This document shows positions 1-8,577 of a stretch of DNA of 64,000 nucleotides, piece after piece (within the stretch, counting starts at the first letter, position 1; each line of letters begins with the position of its first letter). The translations under genes were made by a program, and so were the position numbers. Under the pieces are notes generated by a model, which ran no database searches, had not been told where the DNA came from, and worked only from the letters and a program-made list of their open reading frames with translations. Source of the DNA: JAFECT01 sp036501825 (GTDB lineage Bacteria; Pseudomonadota; Alphaproteobacteria; Caulobacterales; Caulobacteraceae); the NCBI GenBank assembly GCA_036501825.1, contig DASXZP010000036.1, forward strand, positions 310,001 through 374,000, in the 5' to 3' direction.

Positions 1-374
1 AAGCTGAAGCGCCCGGGGTTCAGCTCGCGGATGAACAGCGAACTGATCGCGGTGGTCCCCATGGCCAGGACCCAGGTCCAGCCCAGCACCCGGTGCACGG
101 TCGTGCCCTTCACCCCGATCAACTGGACGGTGCCCACCAGGAGCGCGGTCAGGGCGGCGGCGATGTGCAGCTTGATCTGGACGGGCTGGGCCGCCAGCAG
201 CGCGAAATCGAGCAGGTGGGGATGGATCTGCAGCGAGCCGAAATAGGCCGCCCACTCGGCGAGGCTGTGCTGGGAGCCGACCACGATCAGCACCCCCAGC
301 GAGATCGCGCCGCTGATGAGCAGGTCGCGCGGCCGGAAGAAGGGTCGGCGGGGTTCGAGGGCGTGCTGGGTCAT
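1..374 (-). CDS. DUF2306-type membrane protein (partial, 3' end outside window)
   Basis: On the minus strand an ATG at 374 opens a frame that stays open to the window edge (about 124 codons). It starts MTQHALEPRRPFFRPRD and shows two or three hydrophobic segments, LLISGAISLGVLIVVG and LHIAAALTALLVGTVQLIG, followed by KGTTVHRVLGWTWVLAM. The His-Arg-x-x-Gly-Trp/Thr-Trp motif between membrane segments is typical of predicted DUF2306 membrane proteins, whose function is unknown. It is divergent from the LytTR regulator at 541, so the two may share the 166-bp promoter region. The identification comes from motif resemblance only, and the C-terminus is missing. Confidence 0.6.
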   Translation of the reverse strand, partial: MTQHALEPRRPFFRPRDLLISGAISLGVLIVVGSQHSLAEWAAYFGSLQIHPHLLDFALLAAQPVQIKLHIAAALTALLVGTVQLIGVKGTTVHRVLGWTWVLAMGTTAISSLFIRELNPGRFS

Positions 375-540
375 GTCGGGTCTCCGCTCGGGACGGGACC
401 GGTCTGATCGCGCCGCCCGGGACTTGCGAGCGGGTATGCGCCGACGGCCGGGGCGTCTGCGGGAACGGACAGGCGCCGCCGTTGGCGAAGCGTGAGCGGC
501 GGGGCTTCACGGGGCGCCGGCTTCGTGGTTTCAGACGGGC

Positions 541-1308
541 ATGGCCGAATCCGTCCCGTCCCCGTTGCTGGAAGAGCCGGCCTGGCGCAGCTGGCTGCGG
601 GGGCTCGCCATCGCGGCGGTCGCGGCGCTGTTCCTGGCCTATCTCGGCCCCTTCGACACGCACGGGTTCCCGTTTGCGACGCGCATCCTCTATTGGGGCG
701 TGCTGATGCTGGGCGGGGCGGTCTGGGGCCGGATCGCCGGCCAATGGATCGCGGATCTCCCGGTGTTCGCCGGGCGGCTGTTTCTGACCTCGGCGGTCCT
801 GACGCTGGTGATCGCGGCGCCGGGCGTGTTCGCGGTCTGGGACTTCACCTCGGTGGTGTTCGGCCAGCCGCTGCTGGTTGCGACCCTTCCTTACTTCATC
901 GGTCCGGTGATCGCCGTCTCGGCGGTGATGACCCTGATCAGCATGGCCGCCGACCGCAGGCCGCGCGAAACCCACGCCGCGCCCGGCGCCAAGCCCGCCC
1001 GCTTCCTCGACCGCCTGCCGCCGAAACTGAAGGGCGCCGAGCTCTACGCCGTGTCGGCCGAGGACCACTATTTGCGCATCCACACCGACCGCGGCTCCGA
1101 CCTGATCCTGATGCGCCTCGCCGACGCGGTGGGCGAACTGCAGGGCCTCGAGGGCGCCCAGACCCACCGTTCCTGGTGGGTCGCGAAGAGCGCGGTCACC
1201 GGCGCCGACCGCGGCGACGGCCGCGCGGTCTTCACCCTGAAGAACGGGGTGAAGGCGCCGGTCAGCCGGACCTACGCGCGCGTGCTGCGGCGGGAAGGTT
1301 GGTACTAA
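541..1308 (+). CDS. Membrane-anchored LytTR-family transcriptional regulator
   Basis: 255 residues. The first half holds four hydrophobic segments (about residues 17-37, 48-68, 76-98 and 110-135), followed by a polar linker and a LytTR DNA-binding domain from about 160 to the end. The LytTR hallmarks are AEDHYLRIHT, a run of Arg/Asp residues, THRSWWVAK and the C-terminal VSRTYARVLRREGWY. There is no receiver domain, so this is the alphaproteobacterial class of membrane-tethered LytTR factors, probably sensing a membrane signal directly. It is divergent from the DUF2306 gene, a plausible target or partner. Start ATG 541 is chosen because it places the first membrane segment near the N-terminus. 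Target genes are unknown. Confidence 0.85.
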   Translation: MAESVPSPLLEEPAWRSWLRGLAIAAVAALFLAYLGPFDTHGFPFATRILYWGVLMLGGAVWGRIAGQWIADLPVFAGRLFLTSAVLTLVIAAPGVFAVWDFTSVVFGQPLLVATLPYFIGPVIAVSAVMTLISMAADRRPRETHAAPGAKPARFLDRLPPKLKGAELYAVSAEDHYLRIHTDRGSDLILMRLADAVGELQGLEGAQTHRSWWVAKSAVTGADRGDGRAVFTLKNGVKAPVSRTYARVLRREGWY

Positions 1309-1354
1309 GAGACTTTCGCACTCGCTTTCAGCGACGAGAAACGGTCACCCTCAC

Positions 1355-1510
1355 CCGAAGGGGGAGGGTCGCCTCGCGAAGCGAGCGGGGTGGGGGGCCT
1401 TCCACGACGTCGACCGTATCGCCGGCTTTGAGCGACACATCCTGCAAAGTCGCGCCTGTTACCCCACCCCTCGCGCTTCGCGCGGTCCCCTCCCCTTTCC
1501 GGGGAGGGGC
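1355..1510. repeat. Intergenic inverted repeat with C/G-rich arms
   Basis: The left arm (1355-1395) and right arm (1463-1510) are imperfect reverse complements of about 40 bp. Each carries an internal small hairpin (TCGCGAAGCGA on the left, CGCGCTTCGCG on the right) and flanking CCCTCCCC/GGGGAGGG blocks. The element lies between the convergent ends of the LytTR gene and the GNAT gene, where it could act as a bidirectional terminator. Such palindromic intergenic elements are common in Caulobacterales. No gene is visible in 1309-1542. Confidence 0.7.
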
Positions 1511-1542
1511 TCGGTTGCGCCATCGGTCTTCGGAATGCAGCC

Positions 1543-2088
1543 CTAGCGTTTGCGGTTGGCGCGCCATTCGTCGGCGGTCTGGCCCCACAGGCGGACGGGT
1601 TGATCCTGATAGGGCGCCGGCATCGCCGCCATCTCCCGCGGCTTCGAGCCCAATCGCTCCGCGACCTTGGCGGAGGGAAGGTTCTCGTCATCGACGCAGT
1701 GGATGATGTCGGTCCAGCCGAGATGGTCGACGACGAAATCCATCGAGGCCGCCGCGCTCTCCACCGCATAGCCCTTGCCCCAGGCTTCGCGCGCGAGGCC
1801 CCAGCCGACTTCGGTCCCGGGCCATTCCGCCGGCATCCACGGACCGACGCGGCCGACCCACCGGCCGCTCGCCTTTTCGATCACCGAGAACATGGCATAG
1901 CCGTTCAGCGTCCATGACCCGGCCATGCTCATCAGCATGCGCCACACCTGCGAGCGCGACGACACGCCGCCGATGAAGCGCGCCACGTCCACGTCCTGCA
2001 TCATGCGATGCCAGGGCTCGAGGTCGTCGAGGCACGGCGGCCGAAGAATCAGCCGATCGGTTTCAAGGGTGGGGCCGGACGCTTGCAT
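1543..2088 (-). CDS. GNAT-family (RimJ/RimL-like) N-acetyltransferase
   Basis: 181 residues. The N-terminus LETDRLILRP is the classic opening of RimJ/RimL-type acetyltransferases (PF13302). The acetyl-CoA binding loop appears as GWGLAREAWGKGYAVE (about residues 95-110, R-x-x-W-G-K-G), followed by a helix and DENLPSAKVAERLG, the usual fourth motif. These enzymes transfer acetyl groups from acetyl-CoA to amines or protein N-termini; the substrate cannot be predicted. It is monocistronic as far as can be seen and is flanked on both sides by palindromic intergenic repeats. Confidence 0.88.
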   Translation of the reverse strand: MQASGPTLETDRLILRPPCLDDLEPWHRMMQDVDVARFIGGVSSRSQVWRMLMSMAGSWTLNGYAMFSVIEKASGRWVGRVGPWMPAEWPGTEVGWGLAREAWGKGYAVESAAASMDFVVDHLGWTDIIHCVDDENLPSAKVAERLGSKPREMAAMPAPYQDQPVRLWGQTADEWRANRKR

Positions 2089-2122
2089 GCGGTGGTGATT
2101 ACCAAACCATCGCGGCGCTGTC

Positions 2123-2345
2123 CCCCCGTCCCCGAGACGGGGGGACCGGACTGCGCGCAGCGCAGGCCAGGAGGGTAAGTGGTGGAGCCCGCTCCGCTCG
2201 AAGATGATCGTGTCAGGATAGGGCGCTTGAAGTGAGCGTCGCGTTCACGCTCCCCTTCCCTCATCACGCACCGTCGCGGCTGCAAACACGTACCCTCCTG
2301 GCCTGCGCAAAGCGCGCAGTCCGGTCCTCCCGCTCTGCGGGAGGA
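2123..2345. repeat. Two copies of an intergenic repeat in opposite orientation
   Basis: A roughly 40-bp sequence at about 2138-2176 (core GGACCGGACTGCGCGC then GCGCAGGCCAGGAGGGTA) recurs as its reverse complement at 2291-2330. Each copy is capped by its own short hairpin (CCGTCCCCGAGACGGGG on the left, GTCCTCCCGCTCTGCGGGAG on the right). The pair brackets about 115 bp with no convincing gene. It fills the gap between the start of the acetyltransferase and the end of the downstream secreted-protein gene. Confidence 0.75.
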
Positions 2346-2363
2346 CGTGCGCCTTGGATTTTC

Positions 2364-3065
2364 TTAGTGACGGCTCTCGAGCAGCGCCAGCGCCGCCTGG
2401 GTGCGCTCCGAGCCCGGCGCTTCGCCGCTCGCCTGATAGCGCCGCACGAAGCCCGCGTTTTGCTGGGCGAAGTCGCAGGCCATGCGCGTCCACACGCCGG
2501 CCACATAGTTGGCGCCCAGGTCGAGGTTGCCGTGCGCCTTGGCGGCCAGGCCCGCGCTGACGTGGTCGAGCACCAGGGTCCACTCCGCGCGCTGGCGCAG
2601 CGCGTCGTCCCAGGACTTGGGCTTGTCGAGCAGGGTCTCACCCGGGTCGAGGAACTGCGCGCGGCCCGGGTCGGGCAGATGTTTCGCCGTGTCGGTGACG
2701 TCGGCGCGCAGGTTGCGGTCGATCAGCTCGATGGAGCGCAGCTCCGGCGGCGCGAAGCGGTCGGTGGGCAGGCGCTGGGTATGGCGCGCCAGGAACTCGC
2801 CGAAGGCCATCAGGTACTGGTTGCGCGGCTGGGCGCAGGCGGCGGGCGATCCGGTCTTCCAGGGCGCGTCGTCGCCGGGGGTGTAGACGTGATGGACCAG
2901 GTCGCGCCGCCACTCCTCGCGCACGCTCTGGTGCGCGTCGAAGGCGACGAGGTCGGAGAGGGTTTTCAGGTCGTCCATCGGGTTGCGCGGACGCTCGGCG
3001 GAGACGGCCGGAACCGCGGCAACGGCGGCGGCGGCGATCACGGACAGGAACAGCGTGCGGGTCAT
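2364..3065 (-). CDS. Hypothetical secreted protein
   Basis: Not recognised. Starting at ATG 3065 (MTRTLFLSVIAAAAVAAVPAVSA) it has a clean Sec signal peptide with a likely cleavage site after AVSA. A GTG at 3080 would add five residues. The mature part, about 210 residues, is mostly helical and polar, with few cysteines (CAQP and MACDF) and several Trp residues (REEWRRD, VWTRMACDF). No catalytic motif is evident. It is presumably periplasmic. It lies between intergenic repeats and the flagellar-rod-like gene and has no obvious operon partner. Confidence 0.7.
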   Translation of the reverse strand: MTRTLFLSVIAAAAVAAVPAVSAERPRNPMDDLKTLSDLVAFDAHQSVREEWRRDLVHHVYTPGDDAPWKTGSPAACAQPRNQYLMAFGEFLARHTQRLPTDRFAPPELRSIELIDRNLRADVTDTAKHLPDPGRAQFLDPGETLLDKPKSWDDALRQRAEWTLVLDHVSAGLAAKAHGNLDLGANYVAGVWTRMACDFAQQNAGFVRRYQASGEAPGSERTQAALALLESRH

Positions 3066-3129
3066 GGCCCGCAGCTTCACCCGAAGCCGGGCGGCGTCAA
3101 GACCGGCGGCGTCTGCCGCAAGCCTGGCG

Positions 3130-3336
3130 TCAGGCCGTGATGTCGAGCAGGGCGCCGATCATCCGGTTGGTGGTCGCGACGACGGCCGCATTGGCGGCGA
3201 ACGAGGCCTCCGCCTCGATCTGACCGATCGCGGCCTGGACCGAGTCGCCCGTGGGGTTCGCGGCCTGGGCCGCGGCCGCGTTGAGCTGCTGGGTCGCGGC
3301 GTTCATCCCGGCCGTTGCAGTGGAGATAGCATTCAT
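3130..3336 (-). CDS. Small flagellar basal-body-rod-like protein
   Basis: 68 residues, very rich in Ala and Asn. The C-terminal part IEAEASFAANAAVVATTNRM followed by IGALLDITA closely resembles the C-terminal helix of rod/hook proteins (Flg_bbr_C: a run of the type QRAYEANAKVI, then a second helix ending LGTLLNI). The N-terminal Ala/Asn-rich segment could be the matching N-terminal helix. It would thus be a rod-type protein reduced to its two assembly helices. No other flagellar gene is in the window, so it is an orphan. The function is inferred from resemblance only. Confidence 0.6.
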   Translation of the reverse strand: MNAISTATAGMNAATQQLNAAAAQAANPTGDSVQAAIGQIEAEASFAANAAVVATTNRMIGALLDITA

Positions 3337-3435
3337 CGCTCGAGGCCCTTTCCCGCCTCGACCGCCGATTTCATCCCAACAGGCTTAAGCCTTCGCGCAG
3401 GAACGCGGTATACGTCCGCGTTACCGTAAAATCGC

Positions 3436-4398
3436 CTACTTCAGCGACGGGTCGATGTCCTTGCAGGCGGCGAGCAGACCCTGCACCGACTCCACCGACT
3501 TGGCGAACATCGCCTTCTCGGCGTCGTCCAGCGGGAATTCGATGATGCGCTCGACGCCCTTGGCGCCGATGACGCAGGGCGCGCCGACGTAGAGGTTCTT
3601 CTGGCCGTACTGGCCGTTCAGGTGCGCGGCGGCCGGCAGCACGCGCTTCTGATCCTTGATGTACGACGTCGCCATCGACACGGCGCTTTCCGCCGGCGCG
3701 TAATAGGCCGAGCCCGTCTTCAGCAGCGCGACGATCTCGCCGCCGCCCTTGCGGGTGCGCTCGACGATGGCGTCCAGATCCGCCTGAGTGATCGCGCCGT
3801 TCTCAACCCACACCGGCAGCGGCAGGCCGCCGACCGTCGAATAGCGCACCATCGGCACCATGTCGTCGCCGTGACCGCCCAGCGTCCAGGCGCGCACGTC
3901 GCGCACCGACACGCCGAACTTCTCGGCGAGGAACCAGCCGAAACGCGCGCTGTCGAGCACGCCCGCCATACCGACCACCTTCTCGTGCGGCAGGCCGGAG
4001 AATTCGCGCAGCGCCCACACCATGGCGTCGAGCGGGTTGGTGATGCAGATGACAAAGGCGTTCGGCGCGTTCTGCTTGATGCCGTCGCCGACGGCCTTCA
4101 TGACCTTCAGGTTGATGCCCAGCAGATCGTCGCGGCTCATGCCCGGCTTGCGCGCGATGCCGGCGGTCACGATGCAAACGTCGGCGCCCTTGATCGGGGC
4201 ATAGTCGTTGGCGCCCGACACATGCGAGTCCTTGCCGAACACCGACGACGCCTCGACGATGTCGAGCGCCTTGCCCTGGGGAATGCCCTCGGCGATGTCG
4301 ACCATCACCACGTCGCCCAGCTCCTCGCGGGCGATGATGTGGGCGAGGGTGCCGCCGATCATTCCGGCCCCGATGAGGGCAATCTTGGCGCGCGCCAT
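3436..4398 (-). CDS. mdh: Malate dehydrogenase (NAD-dependent)
   Basis: 320 residues, the usual length of the LDH-like alphaproteobacterial malate dehydrogenase. It interconverts malate and oxaloacetate in the cytoplasmic TCA cycle. Visible landmarks are the Rossmann loop GAGMIGG at residues 10-16, Asp34 for NAD preference, the substrate-binding arginines in IARKPGMSRDDL (R83, R89) and R152, Asp149 in VLDSARF, and catalytic His176 in LGGHGDDMVP. It lies about 1.5 kb from sdhC on the opposite strand, forming a TCA block with sdhCDAB. In many alphaproteobacteria mdh is followed by sucCD and sucAB; here the downstream neighbour is instead the flagellar-like orphan. Confidence 0.97.
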   Translation of the reverse strand: MARAKIALIGAGMIGGTLAHIIAREELGDVVMVDIAEGIPQGKALDIVEASSVFGKDSHVSGANDYAPIKGADVCIVTAGIARKPGMSRDDLLGINLKVMKAVGDGIKQNAPNAFVICITNPLDAMVWALREFSGLPHEKVVGMAGVLDSARFGWFLAEKFGVSVRDVRAWTLGGHGDDMVPMVRYSTVGGLPLPVWVENGAITQADLDAIVERTRKGGGEIVALLKTGSAYYAPAESAVSMATSYIKDQKRVLPAAAHLNGQYGQKNLYVGAPCVIGAKGVERIIEFPLDDAEKAMFAKSVESVQGLLAACKDIDPSLK

Positions 4399-4552
4399 GG
4401 CGTGGTCTCCTGGGAAGGCTGGGGGAGGAAAAAGGTCGGCGCGGGTCTAAACCGGGACGGGTCGGGCTGCAAGGCGGGGGCGTCTTGGGGCAGGCGCTAC
4501 GCCACCGCCGCAGTCTATGCGACCGTACCGCCTCAACCCCGCGAGTCGCCCC

Positions 4553-4987
4553 ATGAGCGCCTTCGTCCTCAACCCCGCCATCGAGGCCGTATCGGTCCTG
4601 GCCGTCGATCTGGCGCTCTCCCAGGCGCGGTTGCATCGCGACGCGCGTTTTCCCTGGCTGATGCTGGTCCCCCGAGTCGGCGGCGCGGTTGAGATCGACC
4701 ATCTCGGCGCCGAGGAGCGGCTGCGGCTGATGGACGAGATCGTGCGCGCGTCCGCGGCGGTGCGCGCCCTGGGCCTGGACGTGGGCCGGCCGGTGGAACG
4801 GGTCAATGTCGCCGCGCTCGGCAACGTCACGCCGCAGCTGCATGTGCACGTGCTGGGGCGCCGCTTTGACGACGGCCTGTGGCCCGATCCGGTGTGGGGC
4901 CGCACCGGCGAGATTCGGCCTTACGACGAGGCGGGCCTTGCGCGTGCGCTCAGGGTTGTGCGGGAACGACTGGCGCGTGGTTCATGA
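4553..4987 (+). CDS. HIT-domain (histidine triad) protein
   Basis: Starting at ATG 4553 (MSAFVLNPAI) the product is 144 residues. The family motif is QLHVHVLGRR at about residues 95-104, so the triad reads Gln-x-His-x-His: the first His of the classic motif is Gln, as in some HIT branches. Other HIT features are WLMLVPRVGG near residue 35 and RVNVAALGNVTPQLH. HIT proteins hydrolyse or transfer nucleotides from AMP-linked substrates; the exact substrate is not predictable. The 3' end overlaps the convergent secreted-protein gene by 38 bp. Confidence 0.85.
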   Translation: MSAFVLNPAIEAVSVLAVDLALSQARLHRDARFPWLMLVPRVGGAVEIDHLGAEERLRLMDEIVRASAAVRALGLDVGRPVERVNVAALGNVTPQLHVHVLGRRFDDGLWPDPVWGRTGEIRPYDEAGLARALRVVRERLARGS

Positions 4988-5702
4988 CCACGGGCTGAAC
5001 GGCGCCCGCGTCGTTCATCTCGCCCGACCAGCGGCCGTCGGGCTGCCGCGTCAGGGTCAGAACCGTCGGCTCCAGCCGGTCGCCGTCGCCCGAGTGGAAA
5101 CTGATCTTCAGCTTGATCAGGTCGCCGTGGTCGACGCTGTCGATCACGCCCATGTTCGAGGGATGGCCCGCGCGCAGGTCGCGCCAGGCGCCTTCGACGG
5201 CCTGGCCTTCGCCGCCGTCGTTCAGGATCATCGTGAACAGGGGCGCATTGTTGGCGGTGACCGTCCACTCGCCGTCGAGCGCGCCCATCATGGCCTGCTC
5301 GGTTTCGAAGTGGCCGGCGACGCCGGCGAGGTAATAGCGCTGCTGCTCGTCGGCGGGGCCTTCGTAGTCGCCGCGGTATTTCTCGACCGCCACCGCCGTC
5401 TTCGGCGTCGCCGAGGGCAGGGCGTCGTAGGCCAGGGGCGCCGCCGGCTGATAGGCCTTGGGCATCTCGAAGGGGCGCACGACCGGGTGGTGGATCGGGT
5501 CGGCCACCGGGGGCTCAGCGTCGGTGACGGGGGCCATGACGCCGGTCTGCGGGTCCGTCGTGGGCGAGGTCCCGGGCGGCGCCGTCTGCGTCGTGTTGGC
5601 GAACGGCGGCGGCCCGTCGTCGTCAGAGGTGTCCGGCGGCGGCGGCGTCTGGGCCTGAACGGCGCCCGTCATCAGGACGATCAGCAACAGCGGAGCGGCC
5701 AC
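4950..5702 (-). CDS. Hypothetical secreted proline-rich protein
   Basis: 250 residues from GTG 5702. It has a short hydrophobic signal peptide (APLLLIVLMTGAVQA) and then a low-complexity Pro/Thr/Asp-rich linker up to about residue 95. A folded domain of about 150 residues follows, containing ALDGEWTVTA, FTMILNDGGEGQAVEGAW and LTRQPDGRWSGEM. That pattern suggests a small beta-sheet domain, but it was not recognised. It is probably periplasmic. The 3' end overlaps the HIT gene; the start faces the sdh promoter region. Confidence 0.7.
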   Translation of the reverse strand: MAAPLLLIVLMTGAVQAQTPPPPDTSDDDGPPPFANTTQTAPPGTSPTTDPQTGVMAPVTDAEPPVADPIHHPVVRPFEMPKAYQPAAPLAYDALPSATPKTAVAVEKYRGDYEGPADEQQRYYLAGVAGHFETEQAMMGALDGEWTVTANNAPLFTMILNDGGEGQAVEGAWRDLRAGHPSNMGVIDSVDHGDLIKLKISFHSGDGDRLEPTVLTLTRQPDGRWSGEMNDAGAVQPVVMNHAPVVPAQP

Positions 5703-5815
5703 GGCCGTACCCCCAAAGCGCGGTAGAGTTCCGAATTGCTAGGCCCGTCCCGGGGCCTGCGCAAGAGGCCCGAAAACCCCTCGTAAAATCCCGTATACGA
5801 AAGGCTCGGGTTTCG

Positions 5816-5843
5816 TTGACAGGCGGGACTCAGGGTCTAAAAG
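5816..5843 (+). promoter_or_regulatory. Candidate sigma-70-type promoter of the sdh operon
   Basis: TTGACA at 5816-5821, a 16-bp spacer and TAAAAG at 5838-5843 form a plausible -35/-10 pair about 65 bp upstream of the chosen sdhC start. A GANTC site (GACTC, 5827-5831) sits in the spacer. Prediction from sequence only. Confidence 0.45.
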
Positions 5844-5908
5844 TCGCGGCGCGCCCGCTTCGCGTGTTCTCCCGCACGCATCGTCCCCCGGGCGCCGGGA
5901 AAGGCGCC

Positions 5909-6376
5909 ATGTCGCAAGCCAAAACCGGTGTGTCGGACGGCACGCCGAAGAGCGCCCCCAAGAACGCCCCGACCAAGTCCCGCCGTAACGATCCCCCCCT
6001 GTCGCCGCACCTGCAGATCTGGCGCTGGCATGTGACCATGCTGGGCTCGATCCTGCACCGGGTGACCGGGGTCGGGCTCTACGTCGGCGCCATGTTGGTG
6101 GTGGCCTGGCTGGTGGCCCTGGCCCTGGGCCGCGACGCCTATAAGGCCTGGCTGAGCGTCGCGGCTCATCCGCTGGCGCTGGTGGTGTGGATCGGCCTTA
6201 GTCTCTGCGCCTTCTACCACCTGGCCTCGGGCATCCGGCACCTGATCTGGGACACCGGCGCGGGGCTGAAGCCCAAGAGCGCCGACGCCCTGGTCAACCT
6301 TTCCATCTGGTTCGCCCTGATCGCGACCGCGCTCTACTGGGCGTACCTGATCGTCGCGCAAAAGGTGACGCTGTGA
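5909..6376 (+). CDS. sdhC: Succinate dehydrogenase cytochrome b556 subunit
   Basis: 155 residues from ATG 5909; a longer in-frame reading from 5816 would begin inside the promoter. SdhC is a membrane anchor of complex II. It helps bind haem b and quinone and holds the SdhAB catalytic part at the cytoplasmic face. Family signatures are SPHLQIW (32-38), SILHRVTGVGLY (47-58, with the quinone-site Ser/Arg region) and FYHLASGIRHLIWD (102-115), where His104 is the expected haem ligand. There are three membrane segments. The N-terminal 30 residues are Lys/Pro rich. The stop overlaps the sdhD start by 4 bp. Confidence 0.95.
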   Translation: MSQAKTGVSDGTPKSAPKNAPTKSRRNDPPLSPHLQIWRWHVTMLGSILHRVTGVGLYVGAMLVVAWLVALALGRDAYKAWLSVAAHPLALVVWIGLSLCAFYHLASGIRHLIWDTGAGLKPKSADALVNLSIWFALIATALYWAYLIVAQKVTL

Positions 6377-6771
6377 GCGACGACTTCCGCACCGACCGCA
6401 AGAAGGTCGAAGGCCTCGGCGGCGGCCGTCACGGCGCGGGCGTGTGGGTGCGCGAGCGCATCTCTTCGGTCATTCTGGTGGTGCTCGGCATCTGGGGCCT
6501 GTGGGCCGCGACGCGGTTCATCGGTGAAGGCTTCGACGGCGCCGCCGCGTGGCTGCGCTCGCCGATCAACGCTGTGCTGTTGCTGCTCTTGGTCATGACC
6601 ACGCTCTATCACATGAACCTCGGCCTGCGCTCGGTGATCGAGGACTATGTGCACAAGCCGTTGGGCAAGGGCGCTTTGCTGTTCATCAATTTCTTCGTCT
6701 GCCTGGTGCTGGCGGTCGCGGCGGCGTTCGCCGTGTTGAAGGTGGCCTTCGGCCCCGGATTGGGACTCTGA
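6373..6771 (+). CDS. sdhD: Succinate dehydrogenase membrane anchor subunit
   Basis: 132 residues from a GTG start that overlaps the sdhC stop (GTGA). It is the second hydrophobic anchor of complex II. Three membrane segments are visible, around residues 30-50, 60-82 (INAVLLLLLVMTTLYHMNLG) and 100-125. LYHMNLGLRSVIEDYVHKP is the SdhD signature and contains the histidine expected to face haem or quinone. RERISSVILVVLGIW in the N-terminal part is also typical. It is translationally coupled to sdhC and followed 2 bp later by sdhA. Confidence 0.94.
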   Translation: MSDDFRTDRKKVEGLGGGRHGAGVWVRERISSVILVVLGIWGLWAATRFIGEGFDGAAAWLRSPINAVLLLLLVMTTLYHMNLGLRSVIEDYVHKPLGKGALLFINFFVCLVLAVAAAFAVLKVAFGPGLGL

Positions 6772-6773
6772 GC

Positions 6774-8570
6774 ATGGCCGCGAACGGCGCCTATCAGTTC
6801 ATTGATCACGCCTTCGACGTGGTGGTGGTGGGCGCGGGCGGCTCGGGCCTGCGCGCCGCGCTCGGCTGCGCCCAGGCGGGACTGAAGACCGCGTGTGTGA
6901 CCAAGGTGTTTCCCACGCGCTCACACACCGTTGCGGCCCAGGGCGGCATCTCCGCTTCGCTCGGCAACATGGGCGAGGACGACTGGCGCTGGCACATGTA
7001 CGACACCGTCAAGGGGTCCGACTGGCTGGGCGACCAGGACGCCATCGAATACCTGGTGCGCGAGGCGCCGGCCGCCGTGTACGAGCTCGAACACTGGGGC
7101 GTGCCCTTCTCGCGCACCGACGAGGGCAAGATCTACCAGCGCGCCTTCGGCGGCATGACGCGCAACTTCGGCGAGGCGCCGATCCAGCGCACCTGCGCCG
7201 CCGCCGACCGCACCGGCCACGCCATCCTGCACACCCTCTACGGCCAGTCGGTGCGGCGCGAGGTCGACTTTTTCATCGAGTATTTCGCGCTCGACCTGAT
7301 CATGGTCGACGGCGTCTGCCACGGCGTCACCGCCTGGAAACTCGACGACGGCTCGCTGCATCGCTTCCGCGCCAAGCAGGTGATCCTGGCCACCGGAGGC
7401 TACGGCCGCGCCTATTTCAACTGTACCTCAGCCCACACCTGCACCGGCGACGGCGGCGGCATGGTGCTGCGCGCGGGCCTGCCGCTGCAGGACATGGAGT
7501 TCGTGCAGTTCCACCCGACCGGCATCTATGGCGCGGGCGTGCTGATCACCGAAGGCGTGCGCGGCGAGGGCGGCTACCTCACCAACTCCGAAGGCGAGCG
7601 CTTCATGGAGCGGTATGCGCCCTCGGCCAAGGACTTGGCCTCGCGCGACGTGGTCTCCCGCTCGATGACCATCGAGATTCGCGAAGGCCGCGGGGTGGGT
7701 CCCAAGAAGGACCACATCTTCCTGCACCTCGATCACCTGGACCCGAAGATCATCCACCAGCGCCTGCCCGGCATTACCGAGAGCGCGCGGATCTTCGCGG
7801 GTGTCGACGTCACGAAAGAGCCGATCCCGGTCTTGCCGACCGTGCACTACAACATGGGCGGCATCCCCACCAACTATCACGCCCAGGTGCTGACCAAGGA
7901 CGGCGACGACAACGACAAGGTCGTGCCCGGCCTGATGTCGGTGGGCGAAGCGGCCTGCGTTTCGGTGCACGGCGCCAATCGCCTGGGCTCCAACAGCCTG
8001 ACCGACCTGGTGGTGTTCGGCCGCGCCGCGGGCCTGAAGGCCGGTGAGATCGTCGACCGCACCTCCGGCGTGCCGGAAATTCCCGCCGGCGTCACCGACG
8101 CGCACCTCGACCGCTTCGACCGCTTCCGCAACGCCAACGGCTCGCTTCCGACCGCGGTTCTGCGTGAGCGCATGCAGATGGCCATGCAGGAAGACGCTGC
8201 GGTCTTCCGCACCGCCGAGACCCTCGAGCAAGGCGTGAAGCGTCTCACCGACATCTTCGCGCAGAGCAAGGACATCGGCGTCACCGATCGCGGCCTGGTG
8301 TGGAACTCCGACCTGATGGAGACGCTCGAATACGACAACCTGATCGGCCAGGCGGTGGTCACCATCACCGGCGCGCTGAACCGCACCGAAAGCCGCGGCG
8401 CCCACGCGCGCGAGGACTATCCCGACCGCGACGACGTGAAGTGGATGAAACACACGTTGGCGTGGCTCGACGAAAACGAAGGCAAGGCGAAACTCGATTT
8501 CCGCCCGGTCCACGCCTACACCCTGACCAACGACGTCGCCTACATTCCGCCGAAGAAGCGGGTGTATTGA
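6774..8570 (+). CDS. sdhA: Succinate dehydrogenase flavoprotein subunit
   Basis: 598 residues from ATG 6774 (MAANGAYQF), the normal SdhA length; an in-frame extension further upstream lies over sdhD and is not real. It oxidises succinate to fumarate using covalently bound FAD. The dinucleotide-binding motif VVVVGAGGSGLRAALG is at 16-31, and the covalent FAD His51 lies in TRSHTVAAQGG. The HPTGIYG and EGVRGEGG segments line the active site. The C-terminus DVAYIPPKKRVY is typical. It is third in sdhCDA-creD-sdhB; unusually, sdhB does not follow directly. Confidence 0.98.
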   Translation: MAANGAYQFIDHAFDVVVVGAGGSGLRAALGCAQAGLKTACVTKVFPTRSHTVAAQGGISASLGNMGEDDWRWHMYDTVKGSDWLGDQDAIEYLVREAPAAVYELEHWGVPFSRTDEGKIYQRAFGGMTRNFGEAPIQRTCAAADRTGHAILHTLYGQSVRREVDFFIEYFALDLIMVDGVCHGVTAWKLDDGSLHRFRAKQVILATGGYGRAYFNCTSAHTCTGDGGGMVLRAGLPLQDMEFVQFHPTGIYGAGVLITEGVRGEGGYLTNSEGERFMERYAPSAKDLASRDVVSRSMTIEIREGRGVGPKKDHIFLHLDHLDPKIIHQRLPGITESARIFAGVDVTKEPIPVLPTVHYNMGGIPTNYHAQVLTKDGDDNDKVVPGLMSVGEAACVSVHGANRLGSNSLTDLVVFGRAAGLKAGEIVDRTSGVPEIPAGVTDAHLDRFDRFRNANGSLPTAVLRERMQMAMQEDAAVFRTAETLEQGVKRLTDIFAQSKDIGVTDRGLVWNSDLMETLEYDNLIGQAVVTITGALNRTESRGAHAREDYPDRDDVKWMKHTLAWLDENEGKAKLDFRPVHAYTLTNDVAYIPPKKRVY

Positions 8571-8577
8571 GGTAACC

